From Eumeta japonica (taxonomy: Eukaryota > Arthropoda > Insecta > Lepidoptera > Psychidae): a stretch of 64,000 bases of DNA. The DNA lies in assembly GCA_005406025.1 (NCBI GenBank), contig BGZK01000219.1, positions 62,001 through 126,000 of the forward strand, read 5' to 3'. The position numbers and the translations under genes are program-made. Positions 49,196 through 62,502 of the stretch are shown piece after piece; within the stretch, counting starts at the first letter, position 1, and each line of letters opens with the position of its first letter. The notes under the pieces were generated by a model. It searched no databases. It saw only the letters and a program-made list of their open reading frames with translations, and was not told the origin of the DNA.

Positions 49196-51024
49196 GCGAG
49201 TTTTCTTCTATATTATATGTAAAAATGCATGTTTAGGTTCAAAGTCTTAGTTTAAATATAGAAAAAATAGTTGGCGAATTTTATATTTTTTGTACTGTAA
49301 TTTTTAATGCTGCCTGTGACTTGTAATTCAATGCTTACGTTTTTTGACTGCAAAAATTAAAAAACATAAAGAAAGAGGATACTTTTTGGTACAAAACCTT
49401 ACGTAAGTACAGCAAATTGTTGATGTTTATGGTGAAATCATTTCTGTGAAGCTAATGTTTAATGTATTTGAATAAATTATTATAATTTCCTGTGACAAAG
49501 TACGCACTCACAAATAAAATACACTACTGTTGTCCTACAAAAGTCTCTTTATATTTCCACCAAAATTTTGAAAAATGTTATCCATTTGACACGACTTAAA
49601 AATTGTATTTCAATGCTTTATGTTGAGTCGGTATAAAGCTCTTCTCAGAAGTATGAAATCAGTCTAGCGCCCGTTTGTCCTCAATTGGCTCCAAGCCATA
49701 AATACCTGGATAGTTCACGCTTATGCATATGAGAAAGTTCATGTATTCATCAGTTATTAGCAGACTACAATTAGTATGTGCCCTTTGTTTCCATGGCAGC
49801 TCGATTATTTAAAAAAAAAAGTATCGGTAACTACTTAAATGTAAGTTAGCTGACTGATCATAAACTTACGTTTCTGAATTCGCATAATGCAAAAAAAAAA
49901 AATTAATAATCCCCAATCACCTAGCTTTATAGATAAGTTTTTCGATTGTATTATTAAATTTAATAACAAAACGACACTTGTGGCATGACTTACGTTGTCT
50001 CAATATGTTTCATACAATGCTTTTTCACATTTTACATTTTGGGGTTTCATTTATATCAAGTCAACTTTCTTATAAATGTTTCCAATATAAATTTCACTTA
50101 CAACAATTTATTGAAATACATATTTTGTCCGTGCCATCTGCCGATTTTTCAAGAAAACACAGACAGTAGTCACCTCCGCGTTTAAATTTTACTCGTCTCA
50201 CCATCTGTTAATGTTAAAACTAAACTAGTCATCTTCATCTTTATATCGATTACTCGTATTCAACAGACAACAGATGGCGCAACAAGTCATAACCGCTACT
50301 AACTACGAAATTTATTTCTTATTTGTACTTTTTATTCATATCCATCTATTACATTGATTCAATTATTTATATTTTCAATTAAACTGTAATCCAAATACTT
50401 TTACATTATGCTCCAAAAAATATAATATATTGTTAGGGTTCTTTTAAAACTTTAGGCATTTAATTTATTTCTTTAATATATATATAAGATTACTATAAGA
50501 TCACTAGGTACAATTAAGTAAACAAAATTTTGTCCGTATTTGTTTATATGAAATTGAAAACTGATCTTTTCAGAATTTGATGTAAAAAAAATTTTCCTTC
50601 AATTTTACTCATGCTTGAAAGATGAAGAAGCAATTCTTAATTTATTAAAAAATAGACAAGTAATTAATTGTATAATATCGTAAACTCACGATAAAAGAAA
50701 CGTAAATGGCAAAACTTGTATAAATATGATATTAAAATATAAACAAATACGTATTATAGAAGATACTAAATAATAATAGGGATTAGTTGTTATCGTTTTT
50801 AAGTCGGAAAGCCATTTCAAGTTTTTAATAGCACACGTCTTAATTTTTTTGGGTCATAAACTATTTTTAAATTTCTCTGATGAGTTTTTCATAATTCCCT
50901 TCGTTTATAGCACGGACATTATCATATTATTATCATAATAGTCACACTGTTCGTTCGGATTTATTTGTATCGTATGTTTTAGCCAGCGCAACGATATATG
51001 AATTTGGTGACTAAAGTATCGCTC
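49196..51024. other. AT-rich non-coding stretch
   Basis: No gene, RNA or element recognised. Confidence 0.5.
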
Positions 51025-51180
51025 ACTCCCTCACATCGTACGGCGTAAACGTTCTTACTAACGTCGGCCGTGTTGGCAGACCCCGACACGCACCGGGCCG
51101 GGACGGGCGGCTTGAGTTAGGAGTCCCAGATTGAATTAAAAAGTGGAAGGGCACTTCCCGGCGCAGCGCGGTGACATAAA
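51025..51180. promoter_or_regulatory. GC-rich block
   Basis: ACGTCGGCCGTGTTGGCAGA, then CGCACCGGGCCGGGACGGGC. A sharp rise in CpG within AT-rich DNA. The 62-codon minus frame over it has no recognisable domain. Candidate conserved non-coding element. Confidence 0.3.
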
Positions 51181-52710
51181 ACCTGACAGAAAGCACACGA
51201 ATAAGGTTCAATGAAACGCAAAGATTGAGGAGTGGCTATGCCGCCGCAGCGGGTTCATGAAAACATAACAAGAATGTAAATTCGTTCTGATAACAAACGC
51301 AAGCGCATAACGAATTGTAAATGTTAAAAAAAAAAAACTCAATCTAAAAGTATTTCCTTATCCGACATCTGGTTCTCGGATTACCTTCATAATCGTCGCC
51401 CGTCGCAATGACGATTAGATATCAATAAATGTTATCGCATTACCGCTCATGATCTTTTTCGTGTCCTAAAACAGATATAAGGCTTAAGGTGTCGTGATGG
51501 TTACGTTCTTTTAGAGTTTTAGTGAACATTTAGGGTTCCGTATGAATATTGGAAAAAAATTTAACGTTTGCGCATTGCCACGCCTGTTGTTCACTAACCT
51601 CATTGGTATAATACTTTATTATGCTGTCAGTCTGAATCACAGTATCATTCTTTAGATATCTTTTATATTGGAAACTATCTAAAATATGTTTGCCAGATCT
51701 TTATGGCAAAAAAGAGTTTTGGATGCATTTTATGCATGTTTCTGTTGAAGAAGACGCCACGCAACAAAGAAATGCGCTCTTTGTGCAATCGGTTGCTTGT
51801 AGCATTCATATCTTAAAGGCTATAATAGCTATTTATAAAAAAAATAAATGACTCCTTTCTTTACCAAATAAAAAAGTTTATTAAAAGTTATAAAAAAATG
51901 TTCTAATATTTATAAACGATTAATAGTTATTAGAGTCGGCTATGACCACGACAAATATTTAAAACACATAATTGACATAGTCGATTAAGGACAGTGTCAT
52001 ATGATTCACGAACATCACAACCAAAATCTAATAATCATATGTACTCGGTACAGTTAATAATACATCCGACGACGAAAATGAGAATTTGAAATGCAAAATG
52101 TTTTTAAAATAATTGTAATCATTATAAACATTCAAAGAATTGGTGAAATGAGAAGGGGTGAAATAGAGATCTTATAAAATATGATTAACACATTTAAAAT
52201 GAAATATAAAGGTTTGCTTAACATGATTTTCGGAAAACCTGAAAGTGTCGAATTCCACCCACTCTCCGATGTATTTATGTATTTATGAGGTCCAAGTGAA
52301 AGATTTTTCACATATTTTATTTTATAAAATTTAAATATATTTTACTCTAATACATCTCATTATAAGATATATATATGTACATTGTATATTTTTTTGATAA
52401 TTTGTTGCCTGCTCGAAAGAATTATAACAAATAGGTTTGATAGTGTTCTTTATGTGTTAATTTTACGCTTCTTAAAAATCTCTGATCGAAAATTATAGTA
52501 ATCTAAAAGAGCTAGGTGAAGGTTATAAAGTCTAACCATACATCCCGACTAAATTTTCAAAAACCTTTTTGATCGCCTAAAGATGTGTATGGCTTAGTGC
52601 TATCATAAAGAAAGAATACACTTATTCTATCTACAAAAGCACAGGTTTAGTGGACAGTTTTGCTTGCTTCGATCTGATCAGCTGCTAGCAGTAGAGGTAC
52701 AGAGATTTAA
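51181..52710. other. AT-rich non-coding stretch
   Basis: Contains only a short TTAGGGTTCCGTATG piece of the Lepidoptera-type repeat at about 51530. No gene supported. Confidence 0.45.
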
Positions 52711-52744
52711 ATTTACGTATCACACTTCAGTGTGATACGTAAAT
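52711..52744. repeat. Perfect 16-bp palindromic arms, 2-base centre
   Basis: ATTTACGTATCACACT at 52711-52726 is exactly complementary to 52729-52744. A third copy of its inner word AGTGTGATACGT stands at 52801-52812. It may be the tip of a MITE or a binding-site dyad. Confidence 0.85.
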
Positions 52745-53692
52745 GGACATTGTGGACAACTCCAAAACTTTTTACCTATCAGTAACATATCGCTCATTTT
52801 AGTGTGATACGTCTAAGCGTAACTAGGCGACAGTTGACGACACGCGACATAAAGTTTTGCCTAGAAATATTGATAACATCCGCTCTATAACTTTTCATTC
52901 ATATCTCTTCAAGTACATTTCAAAATCATGGCTTGCTCCAGCTACAAAACGTCATAAAAGACAACCACATTATTTTCAATGACATCATACACGCAACCCT
53001 AACTTGTCTCGGGTTAAGAACGGTTTGCGCCATTGTCTGTGGTGGTTTTTTTTTTTTATTGTTCTACGACTATCTTTCTCACTCGTTGTTTGTCGTTGTC
53101 GTTGCTTTCGTTGTAAACTTTCGTCAATTTGGTAGAGGATCTTAAAATGGAACACGGTTCACAAAGTATTTCAGTTTTCTGGAACGAACGACAATTGAAA
53201 AATGGAGAAACAACTTTTTTTTCCGTGTATTTTGTTGACTCTTAAATATTTTTAAATCATTTAATTGCAATTAGTATAACCAAAGAGATTTATCACGATT
53301 CGAAACCTACTTATAAAACATGAAAATATATTTTACTTTGACCTATTTTAAGCTTTGGTTTGATCTATTCACTCATAGTTCAATCAATTATGGATGCTAA
53401 CTTTATCTAAAAATATATCATTAGTAATTTAGATTTAGATATGTTTAAAGAAAAATCAACACACCGCAAAATTAATTTTTAATTCAAAAATTCAACAACT
53501 GGATTTTTTTTAGAAATTCGTTTAGCTAGTGTTGTAACTCTGATTTTTGTAAATCGAATATCAAATATCGCCCCCGCAAGTTCTTAAGAAAGCGTACTGA
53601 TAATTTTCAGAAGTTTGTTCGCATACAAATGTGAATGCGTGTGCATGTATTTATAATTCATTAACGTCTTTTAAATAAATTTATCGATAGAA

Positions 53693-53771
53693 ACCGAATT
53701 TAATATACATAAGAAAAAATTTAGAAATAGTTTTGTTCCTAAATTTTTTCTTACGTATATTAAATTTCGGT
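53693..53771. repeat. Near-perfect hairpin, ~32-bp arms, 14-base loop
   Basis: Left arm 53693-53724 and right arm 53739-53771 pair throughout except for one mismatch and one extra base. ACCGAA(A)TTTAATATAC marks the outer end. No target-site duplication is obvious. The size fits a short fold-back element or a small-RNA precursor. Confidence 0.82.
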
Positions 53772-55099
53772 AAATAAACTATAATGCCACAGTTAAAATT
53801 CCAATTTCTTGGAACTCACTTCTAATACAAACACCGCCGAAAGAAACCAATCTGGCACTTTGGCAATAAAGTTCAAAAATATGTAGAATAGTCGTAAATA
53901 CACCTATCGATATTGGATTTATCTATTCAAGATATTTCGTGAATGGTAGTTCAGGATAATTAAAGTATTTATCTTTTTCCAAAAATAACTTTTAAACCAC
54001 CAACCGATCAGTACTGACACGACTAATCTATCCATACCACAAACATTCTACCTTTTCTCTCTCCCAACATATTTCTCGTTTCTGCCAGTCACATTGCAGC
54101 TCTGTGGATTACTTCTACGACAGAAAACCTACAGCGTTAGTGGCAACGTTCGCAGTAACAGCCTGCAGCTAACGTCTGTCGTCCCCGTCCACACACGTCT
54201 AAGCGATTTCGAGGCTTCGTCATACGCTAGCGAACCGCAAAAAAGGAATATGCTTTTCAAAATGATTACTGTTGTAGTAAAGCAAAAGAAAATTTATTTC
54301 ACAACAAAAGTACATAAGAATTGTTGCCTTCAAGATACAGAGGTTGCTGTAATCCATAGTAATATAATAAAGCTGAAGATTATGTTTATATATTTGATCA
54401 AGCTATCCTTAATCAGGGCCGATTAAAATAAATCTTATTGTGTTAGATAACTTTTTCATTGAACAACGTCACAAGCAGTTTTTTTTTTAATTCATTCATT
54501 CGATGTGTTAAGTTAATAAAACTACGTATTCATCATACGGACGAAACAGGAATGTGTCTACAATCCGCATTTAACAAGGGCGTAAGCCACAGCTAGTATT
54601 ATAGCATATAGTACTGAAGAATGTTTGTCTGCCTTTTATCGGCGGTCGGCAGATTCGACGACGAATACAGAAGAACACGAAAAGTGAAGGGTCGTTAAGG
54701 TCACGTTCCGAAAATCTTACGGCACGGTCTTTAACGATATAATGGAAAATATAATAATAAAGAAATATAAAATCGATTTAACGACAAAGAAATTACTTTT
54801 TTCCTTGTCTCGACGCATTGTTCTGGGCCGGTGTGGCGGGTCCGGAACGAAAAAGCGAGGAGATTGCCCAGCGAAAGTTCTAAATAATCTCATTTGCGGA
54901 GGTCGAGGAGAAGCAATTTCTTATTGTTTGTTTTAATAAGGTCGTCCCTTCGCCTTTGAGAGGCGCACGACGAGTCGGGGAATTTAAATGAGGGCAAATT
55001 TTTACAGTCGTTCAAATATTGGGCGAAACTCGAATGGAAGTTCCTATTACAGTAATTCTATACGAGTAGCTATATTGCTACTTTACGGCATGCTACATA
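53772..55099. other. Non-coding stretch
   Basis: A 110-codon frame at 54094-54426 has no domain and no ATG at its beginning. GGGCGTAAGCCACAGCTAGT at about 54579 resembles the right end of a lepidopteran non-autonomous element. A block at 54950-55040 is less AT-rich. Confidence 0.4.
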
Positions 55100-55390
55100 T
55101 CGATTAGGCGAACGACCATGAGGTCACCAGAGGGTAGGTGATCACGGCTGCCCATAGATACTTGCAATATTAAAAGATTCACCAGCACATTTCCGATCTT
55201 TTGGGAAGGAATAGGAAATTTAATGGAGAGGAGGAGTAAGCAACCAAAACCCTTATTTACTGGACGAAACGCAACAGCGGAAGCTGCTAATTCACGTCTG
55301 TATTCTGTGACGATGTGGTTTCTCATCGGCCCAGCCGACTCATTTTGTTGTTGTTGGTCACAGCATGTCTCTACCACATCGATTTTTGTT
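55100..55390 (+). mobile_element. Lepidoptera-type interspersed repeat
   Basis: GAGGGTAGGTGATCACGGCT and GCCCATAGATACTTGCAATAT are followed by ATCTTTTGGGAAGGAATAGG, then GGACGAAACGCAACAGCGGA, TATTCTGTGACGATGTGG and CTCATCGGCCCAGCCGACTC. All of these, in this order, are diverged forms of a repeat I recognise as very common in Lepidoptera. The minus-strand 107-codon frame over it is spurious. It is one of the better clues to the organism. Confidence 0.7.
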
Positions 55391-55844
55391 TCTCCCGATA
55401 AATCCTTCTGGAACATTTTGAGCTATTTCACAGCTTTGGGATATTTTTTCTTTGTTCGGATTTGCATATTTTTATTAACGATATGCTAAATGAGGGACTA
55501 TGATAATAGAATTCTACAGAGTCAACTTTTATATGAAGTTATAAGGCAAAAGCACTTCAAAGCTGACATCTGTGTTTGTCCGATGTGTATTTACTGCGGA
55601 AAATACGGCCCAATAAATGCACGCTACGGCATTTTGCAGAAAAACCTTTTGCAAAGTCGTAAAACGTGAAATGTATTATTTGTTAAGTTATATCGAACCA
55701 TATAGGTGTCTGTTTGTTACCAAAATAAAAAGTACAACGGAAAATTGTCTATTTTAAATATGATTTTTTTTTATTTGTTAGTTACTCGGTTATGTCTGTT
55801 TTTGCGTCAAGTTTGGAGCACTACTGACGAGCAGTACGTTCTTA

Positions 55845-55900
55845 TTTTGTGCTAGCGGACCCAACAGACGTTGTGTTGTCCGAACCTCGTTTGTCTGCTT
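55845..55900 (+). mobile_element. Possible transposon fragment
   Basis: GTGCTAGCGGACCCAACAGA followed by CGTTGTGTTGTCCGAACC resembles a string I recall from lepidopteran repeats. Short and uncertain. Confidence 0.28.
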
Positions 55901-56629
55901 GTAGCGGGTTGAGCAAAAGTTTCTTCGATAAGCTGTGCACTAAGTCACATTTGACATTAAGTTTGATAGTTCAGTCTTTTCGTTTCATTATTGTGTGATT
56001 TGAAAAACACAATTTAAAAATGCAACGCAAGTGACCTGCGCATATATTGATGCGTACATCAAATACCACATAATTAGACATCAATATCACCTATGGTACA
56101 TAAACATAACTACGAATTATTCTCAGAAGGTCAATTATTTATTAATTTCTCAGATTCTAAGGGTGTCACTTCATTTTCATCCAATTTTATTGATTTGAAA
56201 AATGTTGAGGGATGGTGAGGGATACGTTTTTGAGATTATTATTTTGTTCGCGACCATCTTAGGTTACATTTTTAGGCCTCACCCATAAACCGCAAAGAAA
56301 TGTATCGATAAGTAATACCTTAGTACTAAGACAGCTCTGCTTTCTTAGAATATTTCCTGTGAACTCTCAACACTGTGCAGGTTTATTTTTTTCACAGCTA
56401 GAAAAAACATAGTTATTTTTCTAATCTGTGTATGAATCGGAAAAACATTTACAGGCATGACCCGGAATACTGAACTGCTTCTGCCGCGTCGCGGGTGGGC
56501 GTCTCGGTCGTTGAGCCGTGGCCCGTTTTTAATACTAATTAAGATATTTTGTCCTTCGTCCAAATAGGTATTATTTATCTAAAAGAGATAAAAAAGTAAA
56601 CTAATCAGAAACAGGTGGCGAAACTGGCG
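55901..56629. other. Non-coding stretch
   Basis: No supported gene. A small GC-rich patch at about 56470-56530 lies within a 72-codon minus frame with no recognisable domain. Confidence 0.4.
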
Positions 56630-56890
56630 AGCGGAGCGGCACGACCACGCGCGCCTGCGCCCGCGCCGGGGGCGGGCGATTTGGCCGTCGCCGATGTCAT
56701 CGTCCCCGTTCGACGGCCGCCGTATATCGGAATACATGAGAATCGACTTTTTTTTATCTGGAAATTCCCTTAAGCGGCCGTGTTTGCGAAACCCCTATTT
56801 GGGATTTACGACTAATTTAACGGTCACATGCGGAGCTTTAGTTTCTAATCGGAAAATAATAGATTCGGCGCTGCGTCACTTGTAACGGTT
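56630..56890. promoter_or_regulatory. GC-rich block, candidate conserved non-coding element
   Basis: CGCGCGCCTGCGCCCGCGCC leads into CCCCGTTCGACGGCCGCC and then mixed, complex sequence to about 56890. No splice-flanked or recognisable open frame. The strength and length of the composition change suggest constraint. Confidence 0.32.
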
Positions 56891-58589
56891 CGCAAGTTCG
56901 AAAAAGGACAGGACCTCTTCTAGGTGTAGGCAGAGCTCGCCGTTGAAGCCATAAATCCGTATATATACGTTTGATTTGAATTTTTTTGGAATATCTTTTA
57001 CACCGCAAATAATTTTGTAGATTCAAATAATTGTTATTGAACTTTACTTTCGAGCTACATATACGTAGATGTAACATGAATATTAAGTTAACTACACAGA
57101 CCAACTAAGTAAATTAAACCGAAGAAGTCCGAAAGGGCGAGCAGCGCCACCTCTAAGATACGCGGGCAAAGCAGAAATCGGTTGTACAAAGTGCTGCTAC
57201 AATTTTTTCTGCATTATTCACTTCAGCTACAAAACAACTACCACCTATTCGTAGTAATGACAATAAAAGCTATTAGCGCTATATCCCTCGATAGATTCTC
57301 TATAAAAGATTTCCCTAAAATTTTTTCCTATTTAAAAAAAAAATGAACAAGTGTAGCTTTTGCACGCGATTCTGATTCTGATTCAAAGTTTTATTGTCTG
57401 GTGTTGTAATAGACGTCACTATTAAATTGAAATTAAATAAGTGATATAAGAATTAAATAGTACAGATCGAGATTAGCAAGACGAAATGATCACTTTTTAA
57501 CACTTTATATTTAGCTTATTTACATGTAGCGTACAGCGAGATCATTAAACACAGTAACACGAGAAACTCATTTTAAGTTCATCTGCGAGGCACCACCAGC
57601 ACAGGTAGTTATTAATATAATAATTAATAAATACATAAGGGGTTGACATATTGAGTCGTTGTTTTCGAAAGTTGACCAATTTCAATTTGAAAATTTCACG
57701 TTTGGTGACAATTTCAAAATTCGAATTGCGTAAATCGCAAATTTTTTATGAACTTATAAATTTCACTGAACGTTACCTCAATTCGCAAAAGGAGTCAATT
57801 CCAATCAAGTCGCGCCTAAAGAAGTTTCACTTCAACCAATTCCTGAGTACCGTTAAACATTCAAAACCAATTAACATGCTTACACAAAGTTGGACTTTGA
57901 TTTGGGGTAACATGAAGTCAGAGTAGACGACGCGAAAGGAGGCGCCGCTTTTTTATCGTATTTCAAAAGCTACCGGAAAAGCTGTAAGCTTTTGTATCTT
58001 CATATACTATTTTTAATAAGTCTCTACATTCAGTACTGATACATATTTTATTGCTCTATTTGTGCCGTATCGGTCCTCATTCTTATAATAATTATTTACT
58101 TACAGTTAAAGGAAAGTGTCAAAGAAGGGGACACACATTTATTGAAGTTGGAGTGTGGGCTGATAAATATCTTCCTAAGGCGTCGTTTTACAACTGCCGA
58201 ACCGCATAATAAACTTACCTCATTTATATAATCAGTATATTGAAACTCTAACAGGGCTGTGTCTTGGAGATATGTTATAGAAAGTAAAAGCTGATATCAC
58301 TTATTTAGAGAAACCTAAACTTAAAACAATTGTTTTAGAATCACCGAATCTGTTTGTTTATCTGTTATGTCAAATGTTATGTAATATTAGGGCTAAAACT
58401 AAAACTTTGATGCGTTTTCCACATGTTAATAGTTCGGAGTCCAAGTTATAATCTAAACTGTTTCATATGTCCCTGTATATTCCACGCCTCTTCGGTCTCC
58501 AGTCTTCGGCATGAACTGATCTATCGTCGTAAAAGTAAAGAGGAAGTAAACTCTCCCCAAAGACTTTCATTAGGCACGTCGACTAAGAA
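56891..58589. other. Non-coding stretch
   Basis: A 91-codon frame at 57651-57926 has no domain. The sequence between 57650 and 57930 is rich in CAATTT/AAATTG words and could be a weak repeat. Nothing else is recognised. Confidence 0.4.
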
Positions 58590-58920
58590 CAGTTCGCCGA
58601 TAACAATCGACGCCGTAGACGGATCGACAGTCCGATCCGCCGACCGCACGAACGGAAGGTTCATTGAGCAGGGCGCGGGCGAGTCGGCGCCGCGCCGGCC
58701 CAAAAAAAGACTTCCCACATCCCCATACGGCGAAACTACGAGATCGACGGGCTAAATAAGCGCACGCCAAGGTCACTACGAGACCCGGTAAGGGTTGGCG
58801 GTCGACGAACCGCGGCTTATGGGCCGGACCCGAAGTTATGGCGCGGGCGCCGGCCACTTTCCTCGTCCGCGTCAGCTGTCCGCGCGCTCCGTCGACCGGT
58901 ATGGTGACGCTCATGATCTA
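58590..58920. promoter_or_regulatory. Longest GC-rich block (~330 bp)
   Basis: Continuous CpG-rich sequence (for example GGGCGAGTCGGCGCCGCGCC and GGCGCGGGCGCCGGCCACTT). Both strands have open frames only because stop codons are rare at this composition; none has a recognisable domain. A CpG-rich promoter of an unseen gene or a conserved element is possible. Confidence 0.35.
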
Positions 58921-60479
58921 CCTGCGATATTTAAGACGTTTTCGCATTTAGAGGAATAAACTCCGTTTTTAATATTAAGACGATACCGTCTATACAGAGA
59001 GCCTTTTTAGAACGAAGTTCCTTAACGCGGTTTATGGTAGGAGTTGACAGGTGGAATTCTTAACGAAAAGTCGTAATAAAACATAACAAAAAGCATTACT
59101 CCCCCTCCATGGCACTATCTTCTTTTCCCTTATTTCTTCTATCTCTCTTTCTCACACACACGCACAAACACACACATGAAATTCGCTGTTTAGTATATTT
59201 TTATATAACTTGTAATTCAATATTTTATATCTAATTTTTTATTGAAAATAAATTTTAGAAAAAATATTAGTGAATATTTTTTCTATATTGTCAAAAAATA
59301 AAGCTTTTTGATTTAATCTATAATTTCTATAATTTGCATTATCTATATCGAAAAAAATCATCGCTCCTGACAGAGGTGTCCCGAACGCACGTTTACTTTT
59401 TTATACAAAAAATCCCGTTGATAATGATCGCCAGCGAATAATGGAATGTTTGCAGTTCATGGCCTTATTATCACAACGGAAAATGTAAATGAGATGTGTA
59501 CGACCCGTGTGGAGATTCTGGAATACACCCTAACGAACACCGTATAACGTTTTGTTCACATTTCAACACCGTTCACAGGGATGTCACGTGATGGAAATCT
59601 TTTCTCGTACTTGCAATTTTTAATCTAAAATTATCTCCAAACGGTTGAAACAGATCCTTAATGTACCAGCACAAAGTTACCACATAACCGTGGTTATTGC
59701 TTAGACGGTAGTAGCAAATCGTATGGAAAATATATGTATGCAATGAAACTTATCTGTATACCGACATATACTTATGTATTAATGAAAATAATTCTTTTTC
59801 TTTCTCAATCGAAATTTATTTTCCTTTAACTTATCCTCATTTCTCGCTAGCTAACAAATTGTGCTCGATTGAATAGTTTTTAAATTTCTCATAGCTACAA
59901 GATTCTAATAGCCATTACTCCATTGCTTAACAATAAATGAAGATTTCGAAACATGAAGATTTCGCTTGAATTTATAATCTCTAAAAATAAAATGTCATGT
60001 GACAGCATTAATTACTTAACCGCGGTACAGTTAACTGATAGTGTCGTGTGATATTTATATAAAGATCAACTTATTACTTTTCCTCTAGATTTCAATATTT
60101 TTAAAATCGATTGGAATATTTTTTTTATTTTTATAAAAAAATACCTAGTTTTTCATCTATTTTAATTTTAGCTATTGAAACCAGTGTTTCGACGTTTTGA
60201 AATCTCATTATGCTCTGTGACGCTCTGGCTCATGTTACTAGTCTCGTTGAACTTGAAAACAAAGTGCTAAACATATGCACGTAGTTTTCCGAAAATGGTT
60301 AACGCATTAATGGATAGAGCAAACTGACACAGCGCGTTATTTCCTTGTGTATCCCGGGCCTATTATGGTATACCTGAATAGCTTACCAAAACAGACTACT
60401 GGCGGCCGCAGCATAACACTTAGCACGTCCTCGGACACATTGTCATGCTAAAAATCGAGCTGGAGACCTATTCGCGTCT
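58921..60479. other. AT-rich stretch with a CA microsatellite
   Basis: CACACACACGCACAAACACA lies at about 59153-59176. No gene recognised. Confidence 0.5.
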
Positions 60480-60725
60480 ACCAAAAAAGCAGAACAAAAG
60501 TTGGCCCAACGAATTGTCGCTTTCCGACGAAGTGGCCGTCCGCTGTATTCTGAGCCCGCCCGTTTAGTGGCGTTATCCTAATTATTGAATAACGAGACGA
60601 CAATCGTCCGCTTGCGTAACTTTTGCGAAGGTTTTCAAATTTGGGCGGCCCGCGCAACGCGTCTGACGCGGGTGCCGGCCGCGGAATTCCCGAGGTGACA
60701 GGTGAAATGGAAAAATTTTCAGTGA
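60480..60725. promoter_or_regulatory. GC-rich block, candidate conserved non-coding element
   Basis: GGGCGGCCCGCGCAACGCGT and neighbouring complex sequence. It contains TAATTATTGAATAA, a homeodomain-type AT core inside otherwise GC-rich DNA. The 101-codon minus frame has no recognisable domain. Confidence 0.33.
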
Positions 60726-62502
60726 TTTCGAAAACTGTTGCATAACGAATTAAAGAGAAGGTTTTGAAATGTGACTCATGCAACTAGAACACGGTACTTA
60801 TGAAAATGGGAGTACCTATATATTTAAATAAAAATGGCGCTAAAATGAAGAAGACTTGAGCAGTGTCGCAACGTCTTCGCGCTCATTCTCATCAGTTGTG
60901 TAGAAGTTGAATATTTAGTTTGAAATATTTTGCAGTAGTACATTCAACATTAAAACATAGATTCTAATACATGCTAATGATAGATGATTTTAATTCAACA
61001 CTTCAATGTAATATTCACTATTTAATATATTGTAACATGTATTATTTATCAACAAAAAAGTGATTTTCTATAAATATAATAAATTTCGAAAAACCATTTT
61101 ATGTAAGGCATACCTCTTTATAAATATCTGTCAGAGATATGAATTTGAAACAATTCATAGTTTGTCCTGGACTAATACATTTTTTTTACATTAGTGCACA
61201 TAATTTCATGCAAATAAAAAGAAATATATAACGGAAACTCTTATAATTTGATTACCGACAACTTTGAATTGATTTAAATAAATTCAAAATTGAAATTAAT
61301 TTACATGTTTTTGATTTAAATGTAATTAATAAAAGCGATTAATATTTAACTACTGGTAGTGCGTGTTATTATCTCTGGAAACAGGTACCCATCACTGTTG
61401 GCCGTGTCGTACGTACACATAGTCCGAGACATTCATTACATGAATCCCTTAAAATAATTAAACGAATGTCGCAAAGCGGAGGAAAACGAATCTTCTAAAA
61501 AATATTCAGTACTTAATTTGCATACATACGCTTTTAGCCGTCGCCGGGGGTCGCTCGTGTCGCTTGCCCGTGTCGTATTTCATTTATTAATATTTAAAAT
61601 GGGGTAAACTTTGATCGTTTTCCCCACTTCTATTTTCTTTCTAAATATCTGTGTACAGTTTTATTGGGGTTAAGCAACTGCCTTACACAAGTGCCATTTC
61701 ATAGCGCTAAACTATTCACTAAAAACAATGTTTATGTTTCAAACATATAATTTAAGATCTATTTCTCGTTATAAGATGTTACGGTATTACATAAGTGCGT
61801 TGATTTAGAATATAAAAGTAATGAGACTGATCTCGCCTTAAAAGTGAATAGGGATGATATTTTTAATTTATTTACGCCTGCGCAGTTTTAGAGGCTAGCG
61901 TGTTCAAATAGATAAACAGAAAGGCGAAGTTTAAAACATTGAGCAACATCAAGCTGATCTGATCCTGGAGTTAGATGTGGATTGTAAAATTTTCCAGTGG
62001 TTACCACGAAGCCTTTCTAGTTTGGATCCGTTTAGTTTTTAATGAATCCAATCCATTACGAGTAGTCATTAAGGATTTTTGTACCGACTACCAGCAAACC
62101 TCTCGAGTGTCGGCTTATTTGATTTATTTTAATGAATCCGACACTGTTACGCAGTTCGTGTTAGTCACACTTCGAGTGAGCGAATTTATTACTAAAAAGT
62201 AAATAAAGCAGTTTAAGAAATTAAAATAACATATTTTGTAAAAGAAAAATATTAATGAAATTTAAAAAAACTAAAGCAACACGTTTTATTTAAGTAATAA
62301 ACAAAATATATTAAAAAACACACTACAAAAAGAGTTTTGATGACAAAAAAAAACTAATAACACGTGTTCTTTTATAATTTTAATGACTTACTATAAAAAA
62401 GTGCATGGTGTATAATGTCTTTTGAAGTGTTCTCTACATACAAAATGTCAAACTTTCAGAATAACTAGCTATAAAAAATTAGATAAATAATATCCAACAC
62501 CC
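60726..62502. other. AT-rich non-coding stretch
   Basis: A small GC-rich patch (GCCGTCGCCGGGGGTCGCTC) lies at about 61538-61585. The 75-codon frame at 61975-62202 has no recognisable domain. No transposon recognised. Confidence 0.45.

Noticed and set aside
54094..54426. 110-codon plus-strand frame
   Set aside because: Does not begin with ATG and no recognisable domain or gene context.
55093..55416. 107-codon minus-strand frame
   Set aside because: Lies inside a non-coding Lepidoptera-type interspersed repeat.
58570..58914. 114-codon minus-strand frame
   Set aside because: Long frames are expected where GC-rich composition removes stops; no domain and competing frames on the other strand.
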